Part shown: piece after piece, positions 1 through 9,056 of the stretch
Layout of the letters: every line of letters starts with the position of its first letter
Numbering within the stretch: the stretch's first letter is position 1
Source: an uncultured Candidatus Pelagibacter sp.
GTDB lineage: Bacteria; Pseudomonadota; Alphaproteobacteria; Pelagibacterales; Pelagibacteraceae
Assembly: GCA_905618905.1 (NCBI GenBank)
Contig: CAJQTH010000008.1
Coordinates: 21,051-85,050 of the forward strand
Length of the DNA stretch: 64,000 bases
Direction: 5' to 3'
Position numbers and translations under genes: made by a program
Notes under the pieces: model-generated
Database searches by the model: none
The model's input: the letters and a program-made list of their open reading frames with translations, nothing else
What the model was told of the DNA's origin: nothing

Positions 1-2
1 AT

Positions 3-182
3 GATGAAACATTACATAAAATTATTAAATATGGATTAGTTGGAATAATAAGTGATTACGAGGGAAAAATGGGTGGGTTTAAAGATAACCTTAATGACAA
101 AGATATAGATTCAGTTTTAGCTTATATTAAAAGTTTTTGGCCAGATGATTATTATCAACATCAAATAAATTTAAGTAAATAA
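3..182 (+). CDS. c-type cytochrome-like protein, C-terminal fragment (5' end outside window)
   Basis: Open frame from the window edge: DETLHKIIKYGLVGIISDYEGKMGGFKDNLNDKDIDSVLAYIKSFWPDDYYQHQINLSK*; the M-x-x-F...L-x-x-x-D-I-x-x-V-L-x-Y-I-K pattern is typical of a cytochrome c C-terminus. Confidence 0.65.
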   Translation, partial: DETLHKIIKYGLVGIISDYEGKMGGFKDNLNDKDIDSVLAYIKSFWPDDYYQHQINLSK

Positions 183-187
183 ATTAT

Positions 188-625
188 ATGGCAACAGATA
201 CATTTCATTGGGGATGCAAACATAGCTGGAGAACTAGTGCAAAGAATACGATGTGGTGTGTTGTTGGTTGTTCCATTGGAGATTTTGGAACCATATTATT
301 TTTTCAGTTAAGTAAAATTCCTTTTCCACTATTAGGTATTATGATTTTAGCAATCATTAATGGTTTACTCACTAGCACTATGCTTGAGACTTATATTTTA
401 ATGAAACAAAAATTTGGTTTTATTAACGCATTAAAGACAGCTTGTGGCATGAGTTTTATCTCAATGGTTAGTATGGAAATTTCTATGAATGCTACGGATT
501 ATTTTTTAACTGGTGGAGCTCAACTTACGTGGTGGGTAGTACCCATTATGTTAATAGTTGGTTTTTTAACACCATGGCCTTATAATTACTGGAGACTTAA
601 AAAATTTAATCAAGCGTGTCATTAA
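188..625 (+). CDS. DUF4396-like multi-pass membrane protein
   Basis: 145 aa ORF, hydrophobic helices, N-terminal FHWGCKHSWRTSAKNTMWCVVGCSIGD motif. Confidence 0.65.
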   Translation: MATDTFHWGCKHSWRTSAKNTMWCVVGCSIGDFGTILFFQLSKIPFPLLGIMILAIINGLLTSTMLETYILMKQKFGFINALKTACGMSFISMVSMEISMNATDYFLTGGAQLTWWVVPIMLIVGFLTPWPYNYWRLKKFNQACH

Positions 626-816
626 ATATTAAAATGTTTACAACTTCTGAAATTATTCTAGCAGTTATTATTGTTACTTTATCTGTTGTTATGCCTATCT
701 ATTATTATTATCAAAAGAAGAAAAACCCCAAACAAGACAGCAAACCTTCAGATGGTAATGAGATAAAGAATTATATTGATAAGATTAATGAAATTACCCG
801 TAAAAAACATAAATGA
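616..816 (+). CDS. small single-TM hypothetical protein
   Basis: 66 aa ORF (GTG at 616 or ATG at 634), one hydrophobic segment then a basic tail; overlaps both neighbours. Confidence 0.5.
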   Translation: MSLNIKMFTTSEIILAVIIVTLSVVMPIYYYYQKKKNPKQDSKPSDGNEIKNYIDKINEITRKKHK

Positions 817-977
817 AAAAACGTTTATCAGGGTGTAGCGAGTGTGGAGATGATACTGCTATCTTAACACAAGTAAGCTCAGGCCCTGAAGTGATCTTAC
901 TTTGTACAGATTGTTATAATTTTAAGCATTCAAATGAAACACAAAACCATATTGGCCATGAAGAAGAAAAAAGTTAA
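813..977 (+). CDS. 54-aa small zinc-ribbon-like protein
   Basis: Manual translation MKKRLSGCSECGDDTAILTQVSSGPEVILLCTDCYNFKHSNETQNHIGHEEEKS*; two CxxC pairs; ATG overlaps the stop of the upstream ORF. Confidence 0.55.
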   Translation: MKKRLSGCSECGDDTAILTQVSSGPEVILLCTDCYNFKHSNETQNHIGHEEEKS

Positions 978-1074
978 AAAATTAAAGACTAAAAAACCTG
1001 CACCTAATTTTTATGGTCTTGGCAAATTTAATTACTTTATCTTTAAGTTTCTTTGTTCAAGATTTAAACTTTGA
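958..1074 (+). CDS. 38-aa small basic hypothetical protein
   Basis: Manual translation MKKKKVKKLKTKKPAPNFYGLGKFNYFIFKFLCSRFKL*; ends just before the transporter start. Confidence 0.3.
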   Translation: MKKKKVKKLKTKKPAPNFYGLGKFNYFIFKFLCSRFKL

Positions 1075-1076
1075 CA

Positions 1077-2030
1077 ATGAGTAGGGACAATAATTCAAAA
1101 GGGATAGTTTTAATACTGATTGCAATGAGCTTGTTTGCAATCCAAGACTCGTTAATTAAATTTATTTTTGAAAAATCTGCTCTTTATGAGATCTTTTTTG
1201 GAAGGTACTTGATTGCAGCAACAGTGCTTTTTATTTATTTAAGTTTTAAAAGACAGAAAGTATCGCTCAAAACACATTATCCCGTATTAACTTTTGTAAG
1301 AGTGTTGTTACACTTTATTGCTTTTTCAACTTTTTTTATCTCTATTACTTATATGCAACTAGCAACTGCTAATGCTTTATTCTTTTCTTGTCCTTTTTTC
1401 GTATCTATCTTTGCTAAATTTTTCTTAAAAGAGTTTATTGGTATTAGAAGATGGTCTGCAATTGCCTTTGGTTTTTTTGGTGTATTAATCGTCTTAAACC
1501 CTGATTTTGCAAGTTTTGATTATAGAAATTTGTTACCAGTATTAAGTGCTTTATTTTATGCAGCTTCAATGACTATTACTAAATACACATCGGATAAGGA
1601 TAATGTGAATACTCAGTTATATTACTTTTATTTAATAGCTCTTATATTGTGTGGCATCATTTATGTCTTTATGGGCAATGGTCAATTCAACAACACAGAT
1701 TTTGATCCAACTACACAGTTTATATTTAGAGAGTGGTTTACAAACTTTGATTATACTTGGAAATTTATATTATTCTTTGGAGTTGCAGCATCCATTGGGT
1801 TTGTATGTATCTTCTCAGCTTATATTATTGCATCTCCATCTGTTGTTTCATTGTTTGAATATTCATTAATTATAATGTCAATGATCCCAGGTTACTTTCT
1901 ATTTAGTGAAATCCCATCACTTAGAACTTTGTCAGGGGTTATTTGCATTATCTCAGCTGGCGTTTATATTTATTTTAGAGAAGGCGTTCGAAAACATTAC
2001 GTTGCATCTAAAATTCCAACTAGAAGATAA
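1077..2030 (+). CDS. DMT-superfamily (EamA) transporter
   Basis: ~317 aa ORF with ~10 hydrophobic segments, EamA-type repeats; ATG at 1077 preferred over TTG at 1071. Confidence 0.85.
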   Translation: MSRDNNSKGIVLILIAMSLFAIQDSLIKFIFEKSALYEIFFGRYLIAATVLFIYLSFKRQKVSLKTHYPVLTFVRVLLHFIAFSTFFISITYMQLATANALFFSCPFFVSIFAKFFLKEFIGIRRWSAIAFGFFGVLIVLNPDFASFDYRNLLPVLSALFYAASMTITKYTSDKDNVNTQLYYFYLIALILCGIIYVFMGNGQFNNTDFDPTTQFIFREWFTNFDYTWKFILFFGVAASIGFVCIFSAYIIASPSVVSLFEYSLIIMSMIPGYFLFSEIPSLRTLSGVICIISAGVYIYFREGVRKHYVASKIPTRR

Positions 2031-2040
2031 ACTAATTAAT

Positions 2041-2084
2041 TATCATTCCATCACCTAGACACTTGATTTAAGGTTTAGTAGTAT
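2041..2084 (+). repeat. intergenic repeat copy 1
   Basis: tatcattccatcacctagacacttgatttaaggtttagtagtat; 38/44 identical to 2907-2950, with a 21-nt exact core. Confidence 0.8.
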
Positions 2085-2197
2085 ACTTTTATGTGTTGGT
2101 TAATCTTAATATCCTTTCTAAGCCTACTTAGTATTAGCTTTAAGTTAAAATTTTTAAAGAAATTGAGTAAGCTCCTTAATCTGTGTATTGTCTATCA

Positions 2198-2725
2198 ATG
2201 GCTAAAGTTGCAAAAGATAAATGGGATAAGGTAATTGAACATTTAACACATTCAGACAGTGATCTTGAGAAAGTATTAAGCTTATTAAAGGGGTGTGACC
2301 AAGGGAATGCATCTAATTATGATATTAATAGAGCTTCTTATTCATTAAATATTATTGCGATAGTTACACAAAAGCAACTTGATCCAGAAAATAAAGACAA
2401 GTCACTTACTCATATAATTAGACAGTGGGTTAAATCAAAAGACTTTATTCAATTTTATAATTTGATGAGAAAACAAGAAAATATTACTTGGGATAAGAGT
2501 AAACTTGAAGATTACACAAAGCAATTAAAAGACCTTTGGTACAGTAAATCACAATCTAAAAACAAAGAATATTTTAAAAAAATAGACGGATTTAAAAAAA
2601 CAGCTGGGGCAAATCTTTTAGAAAAAGATAGTAAAGAAGAGCTAAGACCGAAAGCTAAAATAATTGAGAAAACCTTTGATAAGATAAAACAGAATGAACG
2701 ACGGTCTCGCACAAACGTTGCTTAA
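2198..2725 (+). CDS. hypothetical protein
   Basis: 175 aa from ATG at 2198, helical and charged, no family recognised. Confidence 0.55.
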   Translation: MAKVAKDKWDKVIEHLTHSDSDLEKVLSLLKGCDQGNASNYDINRASYSLNIIAIVTQKQLDPENKDKSLTHIIRQWVKSKDFIQFYNLMRKQENITWDKSKLEDYTKQLKDLWYSKSQSKNKEYFKKIDGFKKTAGANLLEKDSKEELRPKAKIIEKTFDKIKQNERRSRTNVA

Positions 2726-2740
2726 TACAAACTAGATATA

Positions 2741-2905
2741 ATGATGGATCAGATATTACCCTTTGTTTATATGCTAGGGATACTCTTATTAGTACTCCCA
2801 GCTTTTCTACAATCTAATTCTAAATTAAAACAATTCTTAACTAATCTTGCTATTTGGATTGTCATTATCCTTATAATTCTAACGATTATCTATTTCATTA
2901 AGTGA
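2741..2905 (+). CDS. 54-aa small membrane protein
   Basis: Manual translation MMDQILPFVYMLGILLLVLPAFLQSNSKLKQFLTNLAIWIVIILIILTIIYFIK*; two hydrophobic segments. Confidence 0.5.
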   Translation: MMDQILPFVYMLGILLLVLPAFLQSNSKLKQFLTNLAIWIVIILIILTIIYFIK

Positions 2906-2906
2906 T

Positions 2907-2950
2907 AATCATTCCATCACCTAGACACCTGATTAGAGGTTTGGTAGGAT
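2907..2950 (+). repeat. intergenic repeat copy 2
   Basis: aatcattccatcacctagacacctgattagaggtttggtaggat; see copy 1. Confidence 0.8.
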
Positions 2951-2960
2951 TTTGAATTAG

Positions 2961-3443
2961 ATGAAAAAGAAAATAGATAAAAAGAAATACAAAAAAGCTT
3001 TAGATTTTACCTAGAAGATACACTTTAAACAAAACCGTAAAGGAACAGGTATTCCTTACTTCACTCACTTAGTATCCGTTAGTAACAATATCATAGAAGA
3101 TGGTGGCACTACTGATGAAGCTATAGGAGGTTTATTACACGACGCTGTAGAAGATCAGGGTGGATTAAGAATTTTAAAAGAAATTAAAAAACAGTTTGGT
3201 AGTAAAGTTGCTAAAATAGTTGATGAACTTAAAGAATATCAAGATATGAGGGACCGTGAAAGAGCAGAGGAACTTAAGAGATTAAGAGAGGAAGATAATA
3301 AGGTAAAATTTACTTCTGTAGAGCCTTTTAGAAAAGATCCAAATTGCGGAATGAAATTTGTGAGCTGTTCTGATCCAATTAATAAAGGGAAACTTGGTTC
3401 ATCTAGGTCTTTTCTTAATAAAAGGGATAGGGGATACTATTAA
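2961..3443 (+). pseudogene. HD-domain (RelA/SpoT-type phosphohydrolase-like) gene with an in-frame stop and atypical C-terminus
   Basis: MKKKIDKKKYKKALDFT*KIHFKQNRKGTGIPYFTHLVSVSNNIIEDGGTTDEAIGGLLHDAVEDQGG...; TAG at 3012-3014, same frame continues to TAA at 3443. Confidence 0.7.
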
Positions 3444-3580
3444 AAATAGAGACGGTACATAAAGTTAACCGAGACTACTGTTAAGACAATAACTAGTAAG
3501 TAGAGAGATATATAATCTTTTGGGGTTAACATGGCTTATAAATACTCTTATTGTTAGTTACTAGCTAGCTTCTTTATTTG

Positions 3581-3856
3581 TTATTTTTCACAAGCAAGTG
3601 TTGCAAATTCAGTTAGTTGTTGAATTTCATCAGGCTCTTTACTGAACACTTCATCGATCTCTTCATCACTAAATTTCTCACTTAATTTATCAATTGTGCA
3701 TGTGCAATATATTTTAGCGCCATCTGTACCTAGATATTGTTTAGAGTTAGTGTAACAACCAACATATAATTCCTTCTCGTATTCAGGGCTTAGAGCATGA
3801 CTTTTAGAGGTAAAAAGGAGGATAAAGATTAGTAAATATTTATATTTTTTGATCAT
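3581..3856 (-). CDS. secreted/periplasmic hypothetical protein with signal peptide
   Basis: MIKKYKYLLIFILLFTSKSHALSPEYEKELYVGCYTNSKQYLGTDGAKIYCTCTIDKLSEKFS...ACEK; starts inside the upstream gene's 3' end (17-nt overlap). Confidence 0.6.
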   Translation of the reverse strand: MIKKYKYLLIFILLFTSKSHALSPEYEKELYVGCYTNSKQYLGTDGAKIYCTCTIDKLSEKFSDEEIDEVFSKEPDEIQQLTEFATLACEK

Positions 3857-5294
3857 ATTCGCCAACTTTGCCAGTTTTTTGTAAAAGGTCATCAATAAAA
3901 TCAAAGATCTTTTTCTTTCTCTCATTCGATGTTGGGCTTTCAGTAACAATTACAAGTGATGGCTTATTTGATGAGGCTCTAATCAATCCCCATGAGCCAT
4001 CTTTAAAAGAAAATCTGATACCATTAACTGTTAGAACTTCACTAATCTCCTGGTTATCAATTTTAGTTTTATTATCTTTAATAACGTTCACTTGTTTAAC
4101 TAAATCTTCAACCACTTGATATTTCTCTTCATCTTTACAAAATGGAGCCATCGTTGGTGTTTGAAAAGTGTTAGGTAATTCTTTTATAATCTCATGCATA
4201 GTTTTGTTTTCATTATCAAGTAAATGACACACATGTATTGCTGAATTAATTCCATCATCATATCCAAAACCTAATGGTTGGTTAAAGAAAAAGTGCCCAC
4301 TTTTCTCAAATCCAGCTAAAGCTTTTTCAGTATTAACTTTTCTTTTAATGTGTGAGTGACCTGTCTTCCAATAAATAGTTTCACAGTTATTCTCAGTTAA
4401 AACTTTATCAGTTGCGTACAATCCAGTTGATTTTACATCAACGATAAACTTAGAGCCTTTGTGAGTTTTAGATAAATTTCTAGCAATCAATAATCCAATT
4501 TTATCTGAAAATATTTCATCACCCGTATTATCAATTACACCAACTCTATCGCCATCTCCATCAAAACCAAAACCAATATCAGCATTATTATCTTTAACTG
4601 CTTTTGCAATTGCATGTAGCATCTCTAAATCTTCAGGATTTGGATTATATTTTGGAAAAGTCCAATCAAGATTGCAATCTAATTCTATTACCTCACAACC
4701 AATACCTCTTAAAATTTCAGGGGCAAATATTCCAGCTGTACCATTACCACAAGCAACAACTGCTTTAATTTTTTTTGTTATTTTATTTTTATTTATTAAA
4801 TCATTTTTATAAATTTGTTGAAAACCTTCTATTTGTTTTTCACTACCTTCGCCTTTTATGAAGTTTTCATTTAAAGTAATCTCTTTTAATTCTTTCATCT
4901 CTTCTGGTGCGTGGGTTAAACCTTTTTTGATACCCATTTTAACTCCAGTCCAACCATTTTCATTATGACTAGCAGTTACCATTGCAACAGCATCAGCATC
5001 TAAATTAAATTGTGCAAAATAAACAGTGGGGGATAGAGATAAACCTATATCTTCAATATTACATCCTGTTGAAAGTAGTCCTTTTTTAAGAGCCGTTTTA
5101 ATTTCCTCACTGTAAGATCTGTAATCATGACCTACGATTACTCTTGGATTCGTTTTTTTTGTATGTTTTATAATTTGAGTACCTAAACCTTTGCCGAGAT
5201 TCTCTATTCCGAGTTGGTTTATGTCCTTCTCATACAGCCACCTTGCGTCATACTCCCTGAAGCCATATGGGTCTATTTTTAAATTTGTTGTCAT
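3840..5294 (-). CDS. phosphomannomutase/phosphoglucomutase
   Basis: 484 aa; catalytic TASHNENGWTGVK and metal-binding GFDGDGDRVG motifs. Confidence 0.92.
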   Translation of the reverse strand: MTTNLKIDPYGFREYDARWLYEKDINQLGIENLGKGLGTQIIKHTKKTNPRVIVGHDYRSYSEEIKTALKKGLLSTGCNIEDIGLSLSPTVYFAQFNLDADAVAMVTASHNENGWTGVKMGIKKGLTHAPEEMKELKEITLNENFIKGEGSEKQIEGFQQIYKNDLINKNKITKKIKAVVACGNGTAGIFAPEILRGIGCEVIELDCNLDWTFPKYNPNPEDLEMLHAIAKAVKDNNADIGFGFDGDGDRVGVIDNTGDEIFSDKIGLLIARNLSKTHKGSKFIVDVKSTGLYATDKVLTENNCETIYWKTGHSHIKRKVNTEKALAGFEKSGHFFFNQPLGFGYDDGINSAIHVCHLLDNENKTMHEIIKELPNTFQTPTMAPFCKDEEKYQVVEDLVKQVNVIKDNKTKIDNQEISEVLTVNGIRFSFKDGSWGLIRASSNKPSLVIVTESPTSNERKKKIFDFIDDLLQKTGKVGEYDQKI

Positions 5295-5403
5295 TGTTAA
5301 CCTTTCTTACATTCATTTTATTTTTTTATTGATATTTCTTTTCTATGTTCTATAAACGTTCTGTTGAATAATTATTTATATGGTATATCAATGCTTTCAG
5401 CAT

Positions 5404-5418
5404 ACAACATATAGTTGT
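5404..5418. promoter_or_regulatory. inverted repeat upstream of nrdA, possible NrdR-box-like site
   Basis: ACAAC-ATATA-GTTGT, 32 nt upstream of the nrdA ATG. Confidence 0.35.
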
Positions 5419-5450
5419 TTTGCAAAAATAAACTAAAAAAAACATAAAAT

Positions 5451-7385
5451 ATGAACAAAATTCTATCACAGGCACTCAAGAAAGCTGTCTCCGAGTATAG
5501 CCCTGATACTAGAGAATTAACAAAAGAAAAAAGACCTGATTTATTCTCATTAAGCAATGACACTGAACTTTTTCAAAATGAAAAAGGAATAATCATTAAG
5601 ATCGACCGATCTAGAGATGCAAATTTAACTGATTTTGGTAGAGCAACTTTAACAGATAGATATTTAGGTCCAAACGAATCTTTTCAAGATTTATTTGCAC
5701 GTGTTGCAAGTGCATACGCTGATGACAATTTACATGCTCAAAGGATTTATAATTATATTAGTAATTTATGGTTCATGCCAGCAACTCCAGTCTTGTCAAA
5801 TGGTGGAACTAAAAGAGGTTTACCAATTTCATGTTTTTTAAATGAAGCATCAGACAGCTTAAATGGAATACTTGATCTATGGAGTGAGAATGTTTGGTTA
5901 GCAGCTAAAGGTGGTGGAATTGGAAGTTACTGGGGTAACCTAAGATCTATTGGAGAAAAAATTGGTAAAGTTGGAAAGACATCAGGAATAATTCCATTTA
6001 TTAAAGTAATGGATTCTTTAACAATGGCAATTAGTCAAGGTTCATTAAGAAGAGGATCGGCTGCTTGTTACTTACCTATTGATCATCCTGAAATCGAAGA
6101 GTTCATTGAAATGAGAAGACCAACAGGTGGTGACCCAAATAGAAAAGCATTAAATTTACATCATGGAGTTTTGTTATCAGATGCATTTATGAGAGCTGTT
6201 GAAAATGATGAACAGTGGGCATTAAAAAGTCCAGCTGATGGATCTATTCAATCAACAATGGCAGCTAGAAATTTATGGATTAGATTACTGACTGCAAGAA
6301 TTGAAACAGGCGAACCTTATATTATCTATATTGATACAGTTAATAGACAAATTCCACAGCACCACAAGTTAGCTGGTCTTACAGTTAAAACTTCTAATCT
6401 ATGCAGTGAAATAACACTTCCAACTGGAATAGATAAAGATGGAAGAGACAGAACAGCGGTATGCTGTTTATCATCGCTTAATTTAGAAAAATATGATGAG
6501 TGGAAAGATGATAAAGATATGCTTAATGATGTCATGAGATTTTTAGATAATGTTCTTTCTGACTTTATTAATAAAGCACCAGAACAGTTTTCGGATGCAA
6601 CGTATGCGGCAGAAAGAGAAAGAAGTGTTGGACTTGGGGTAATGGGTTTCCACTCTTATCTACAAAAAAATAATATTCCTCTTGAGTCTGTAATGAGCAA
6701 GGTTTGGAATAAAAAAATATTCAAAAATATTCAAGAAGGCGTCGATCAAGCATCAAAAGATTTAGCTGATGAAAGAGGTGCTTGTCCAGATGCTGCAGAT
6801 TATGGATTTAATGAAAGATTTTCTAATAAAACTGCAATTGCACCGACAGCTTCTATATCTGTAATTTGTGGTGGAGCCTCTCCAGGAGTAGAGCCTGTTG
6901 CTGCGAATAGCTATACACACAAAACTTTATCTGGATCTTTTAATGTTAGAAATAGATATTTAGTCAAAGTTTTAGAAAAATATGGAAAAAATACAGATGA
7001 TATTTGGTCTGGTATCACCAACAATCAAGGATCTGTATCACACCTAGATTTCTTATCAGATATTGAAAAAGATGTATTTAAGACTGCATTTGAATTAGAC
7101 CAAAAATGGATAATTGAATTAAGTGGAGACAGAACTCCGTTTATTTCTCAGGCGCAGTCAGTTAACTTATTTTTACCTGCAGATATTCACAAAAGAGAAC
7201 TACATAAAATTCATTTTGATGCTTGGAAAAAAGGTTTAAAAAGCCTTTATTATTGTAGGTCTAAATCAATTCAACGTGCAGAAAATATCAGTGATGCTAC
7301 AAAAACTGATGTCACTGCTAACGTTTATAAAAAAAAACAAACAACTGAACAACCAGAGTATGAGGAGTGCCTATCATGTCAGTAG
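5451..7385 (+). CDS. nrdA: ribonucleoside-diphosphate reductase, alpha subunit
   Basis: 644 aa; SNLCSEI, PTASIS and C-terminal ECLSC signatures; no N-terminal ATP-cone seen. Confidence 0.93.
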   Translation: MNKILSQALKKAVSEYSPDTRELTKEKRPDLFSLSNDTELFQNEKGIIIKIDRSRDANLTDFGRATLTDRYLGPNESFQDLFARVASAYADDNLHAQRIYNYISNLWFMPATPVLSNGGTKRGLPISCFLNEASDSLNGILDLWSENVWLAAKGGGIGSYWGNLRSIGEKIGKVGKTSGIIPFIKVMDSLTMAISQGSLRRGSAACYLPIDHPEIEEFIEMRRPTGGDPNRKALNLHHGVLLSDAFMRAVENDEQWALKSPADGSIQSTMAARNLWIRLLTARIETGEPYIIYIDTVNRQIPQHHKLAGLTVKTSNLCSEITLPTGIDKDGRDRTAVCCLSSLNLEKYDEWKDDKDMLNDVMRFLDNVLSDFINKAPEQFSDATYAAERERSVGLGVMGFHSYLQKNNIPLESVMSKVWNKKIFKNIQEGVDQASKDLADERGACPDAADYGFNERFSNKTAIAPTASISVICGGASPGVEPVAANSYTHKTLSGSFNVRNRYLVKVLEKYGKNTDDIWSGITNNQGSVSHLDFLSDIEKDVFKTAFELDQKWIIELSGDRTPFISQAQSVNLFLPADIHKRELHKIHFDAWKKGLKSLYYCRSKSIQRAENISDATKTDVTANVYKKKQTTEQPEYEECLSCQ

Positions 7386-8404
7386 AAAAAATGAAGTCTG
7401 AAATTATTCAGCCTGAAACAAAAGAAATTGTTCAACCACAAAAAATGGGACTACTAGTTGAAAACCCAGTTTACAAACCATTTAGATATCCATGGTGTTA
7501 TGATGCTTGGCTAACTCAACAAAGAATTCATTGGTTACCAGAAGAAGTACCATTAGGAGATGATGTTAGAGATTGGCAAAAAAGTCTAACAGTGTCAGAG
7601 AAAAATTTATTAACTCAAATTTTTAGATTTTTTACACAAGCTGATGTTGAGGTACAAAATTGCTATTTAAGACATTATACAACTGTATTCAAACCAACAG
7701 AAGTATTGATGATGATGACTGCTTTCGCTTCAATGGAAACTGTTCACATTGCTGCATACTCTCATTTACTTGATACTATTGGAATGCCTGAATCAGAATA
7801 TTCTGCGTTCATGAAGTATAAAGAGATGAAAGATAAATACGACTACATGCAAAATTTTGACATGAGTTCAAAAAAAGATATTGCATTAACAGTAGCTGTA
7901 TTTAGTGCGTTCACTGAAGGTCTACAATTGTTTGCAAGTTTTGCAATCTTACTTAACTTCCCAAGACATAATAAAATGAAAGGGATGGGCCAAATCGTTA
8001 CTTGGTCAGTAAGAGATGAAACGTTGCACTGTAATTCTATGATTAGATTGTTTAAAGAGTTCATTCATGAGAACCCAGAAATCTGGACTCCTGAATTTAA
8101 GAAAGAACTTTATCAAGCTTGTAGAACAATTATAGAGCATGAAGATGCTTTTATTGATCTAGCTTTCCAAATGGGTCCTATGGAAGGTCTAACTGGAAAA
8201 GAAGTTAAAGATTATATTAGATTTATTGCCAACAGAAGACTTACGCAACTTGGTCTAGAGGCAATTTATGACATTGATAAAAATCCTTTAACTTGGCTTG
8301 ACGATATGCTGAACGGTGTTGAGCACATGAACTTTTTTGAAGGTCGTTCAACTGAGTATTCCAAAGCATCTACTCAAGGTTCATGGACAGAAGCATTTAG
8401 TTAA
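7376..8404 (+). CDS. nrdB: ribonucleoside-diphosphate reductase, beta subunit
   Basis: 342 aa from ATG at 7376; METVHIAAYSH retains E-x2-H-x3-Y spacing of the metal/radical Tyr site. Confidence 0.93.
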   Translation: MSVEKMKSEIIQPETKEIVQPQKMGLLVENPVYKPFRYPWCYDAWLTQQRIHWLPEEVPLGDDVRDWQKSLTVSEKNLLTQIFRFFTQADVEVQNCYLRHYTTVFKPTEVLMMMTAFASMETVHIAAYSHLLDTIGMPESEYSAFMKYKEMKDKYDYMQNFDMSSKKDIALTVAVFSAFTEGLQLFASFAILLNFPRHNKMKGMGQIVTWSVRDETLHCNSMIRLFKEFIHENPEIWTPEFKKELYQACRTIIEHEDAFIDLAFQMGPMEGLTGKEVKDYIRFIANRRLTQLGLEAIYDIDKNPLTWLDDMLNGVEHMNFFEGRSTEYSKASTQGSWTEAFS

Positions 8405-8444
8405 TTTTATCTTAAACCCATATGTGCAGAAAGTAAGAGACACT

Positions 8445-9014
8445 ATGAGTGAAATGAGTAACTTTTTTTCTAAAAGACGATCTGTTATGGCTAGGAAAAT
8501 GTCATCAGAGCCAATTGATAAAAATGATCTAAATGTGATTATTGAGGCAGGTTTAAGAGTTCCAGATCATGGAGCTCTAAGTCCTTGGAAGTTAGTAATA
8601 TTGCAGGGTGATGCATTAATAAATTGTGATAATGATATTATATTATCAGAATTTATTAGACTTAACCCAAATACAGATAAAAAATTTCAAGAGAAAGAGT
8701 CAAAAAGACTACAGAGAGCAGGCGCTGTAATAGCTGTTCTTTCAACACCATTGGAGCACCCAAGTATCCCTCAATGGGAAATGCAACTATCATCTGGAGC
8801 TGTTTGTATGAATCTGTTGGCTTGTGCACAATCTATGAATTATGCTGTTCAATGGCTAACTGAGTGGTATGCATATAATGATAAAATGCTGAATCACTTA
8901 GGAGGGAATAAAGAAATAGATCAAATATCTGGTTTTATTTATATAGGTCACAAAATAGAGGAGCCTATTGAGAGAAAAAGACCAGATCCATTTGAAGTAG
9001 TCACTTTTTTATAA
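8445..9014 (+). CDS. nitroreductase-family protein
   Basis: FFSKRRSVMARKM...RVPDHGALSPWKLVIL; ATG at 8445 avoids overlap with nrdB. Confidence 0.85.
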   Translation: MSEMSNFFSKRRSVMARKMSSEPIDKNDLNVIIEAGLRVPDHGALSPWKLVILQGDALINCDNDIILSEFIRLNPNTDKKFQEKESKRLQRAGAVIAVLSTPLEHPSIPQWEMQLSSGAVCMNLLACAQSMNYAVQWLTEWYAYNDKMLNHLGGNKEIDQISGFIYIGHKIEEPIERKRPDPFEVVTFL

Positions 9015-9056
9015 CAAATAATTTTGGATTGGTTGTTAATTTTTATTAATCATCGT

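Noticed and set aside
1651-1869. Nested ORF inside the EamA transporter
   Set aside because: Out-of-frame shadow of a convincing transporter gene.
3480-3565. ACTAGTAA...TTACTAG inverted words in the 3.45-3.58 kb gap
   Set aside because: The arms are only 7 bp and ~60 nt apart, not distinguishable from chance in AT-rich DNA.
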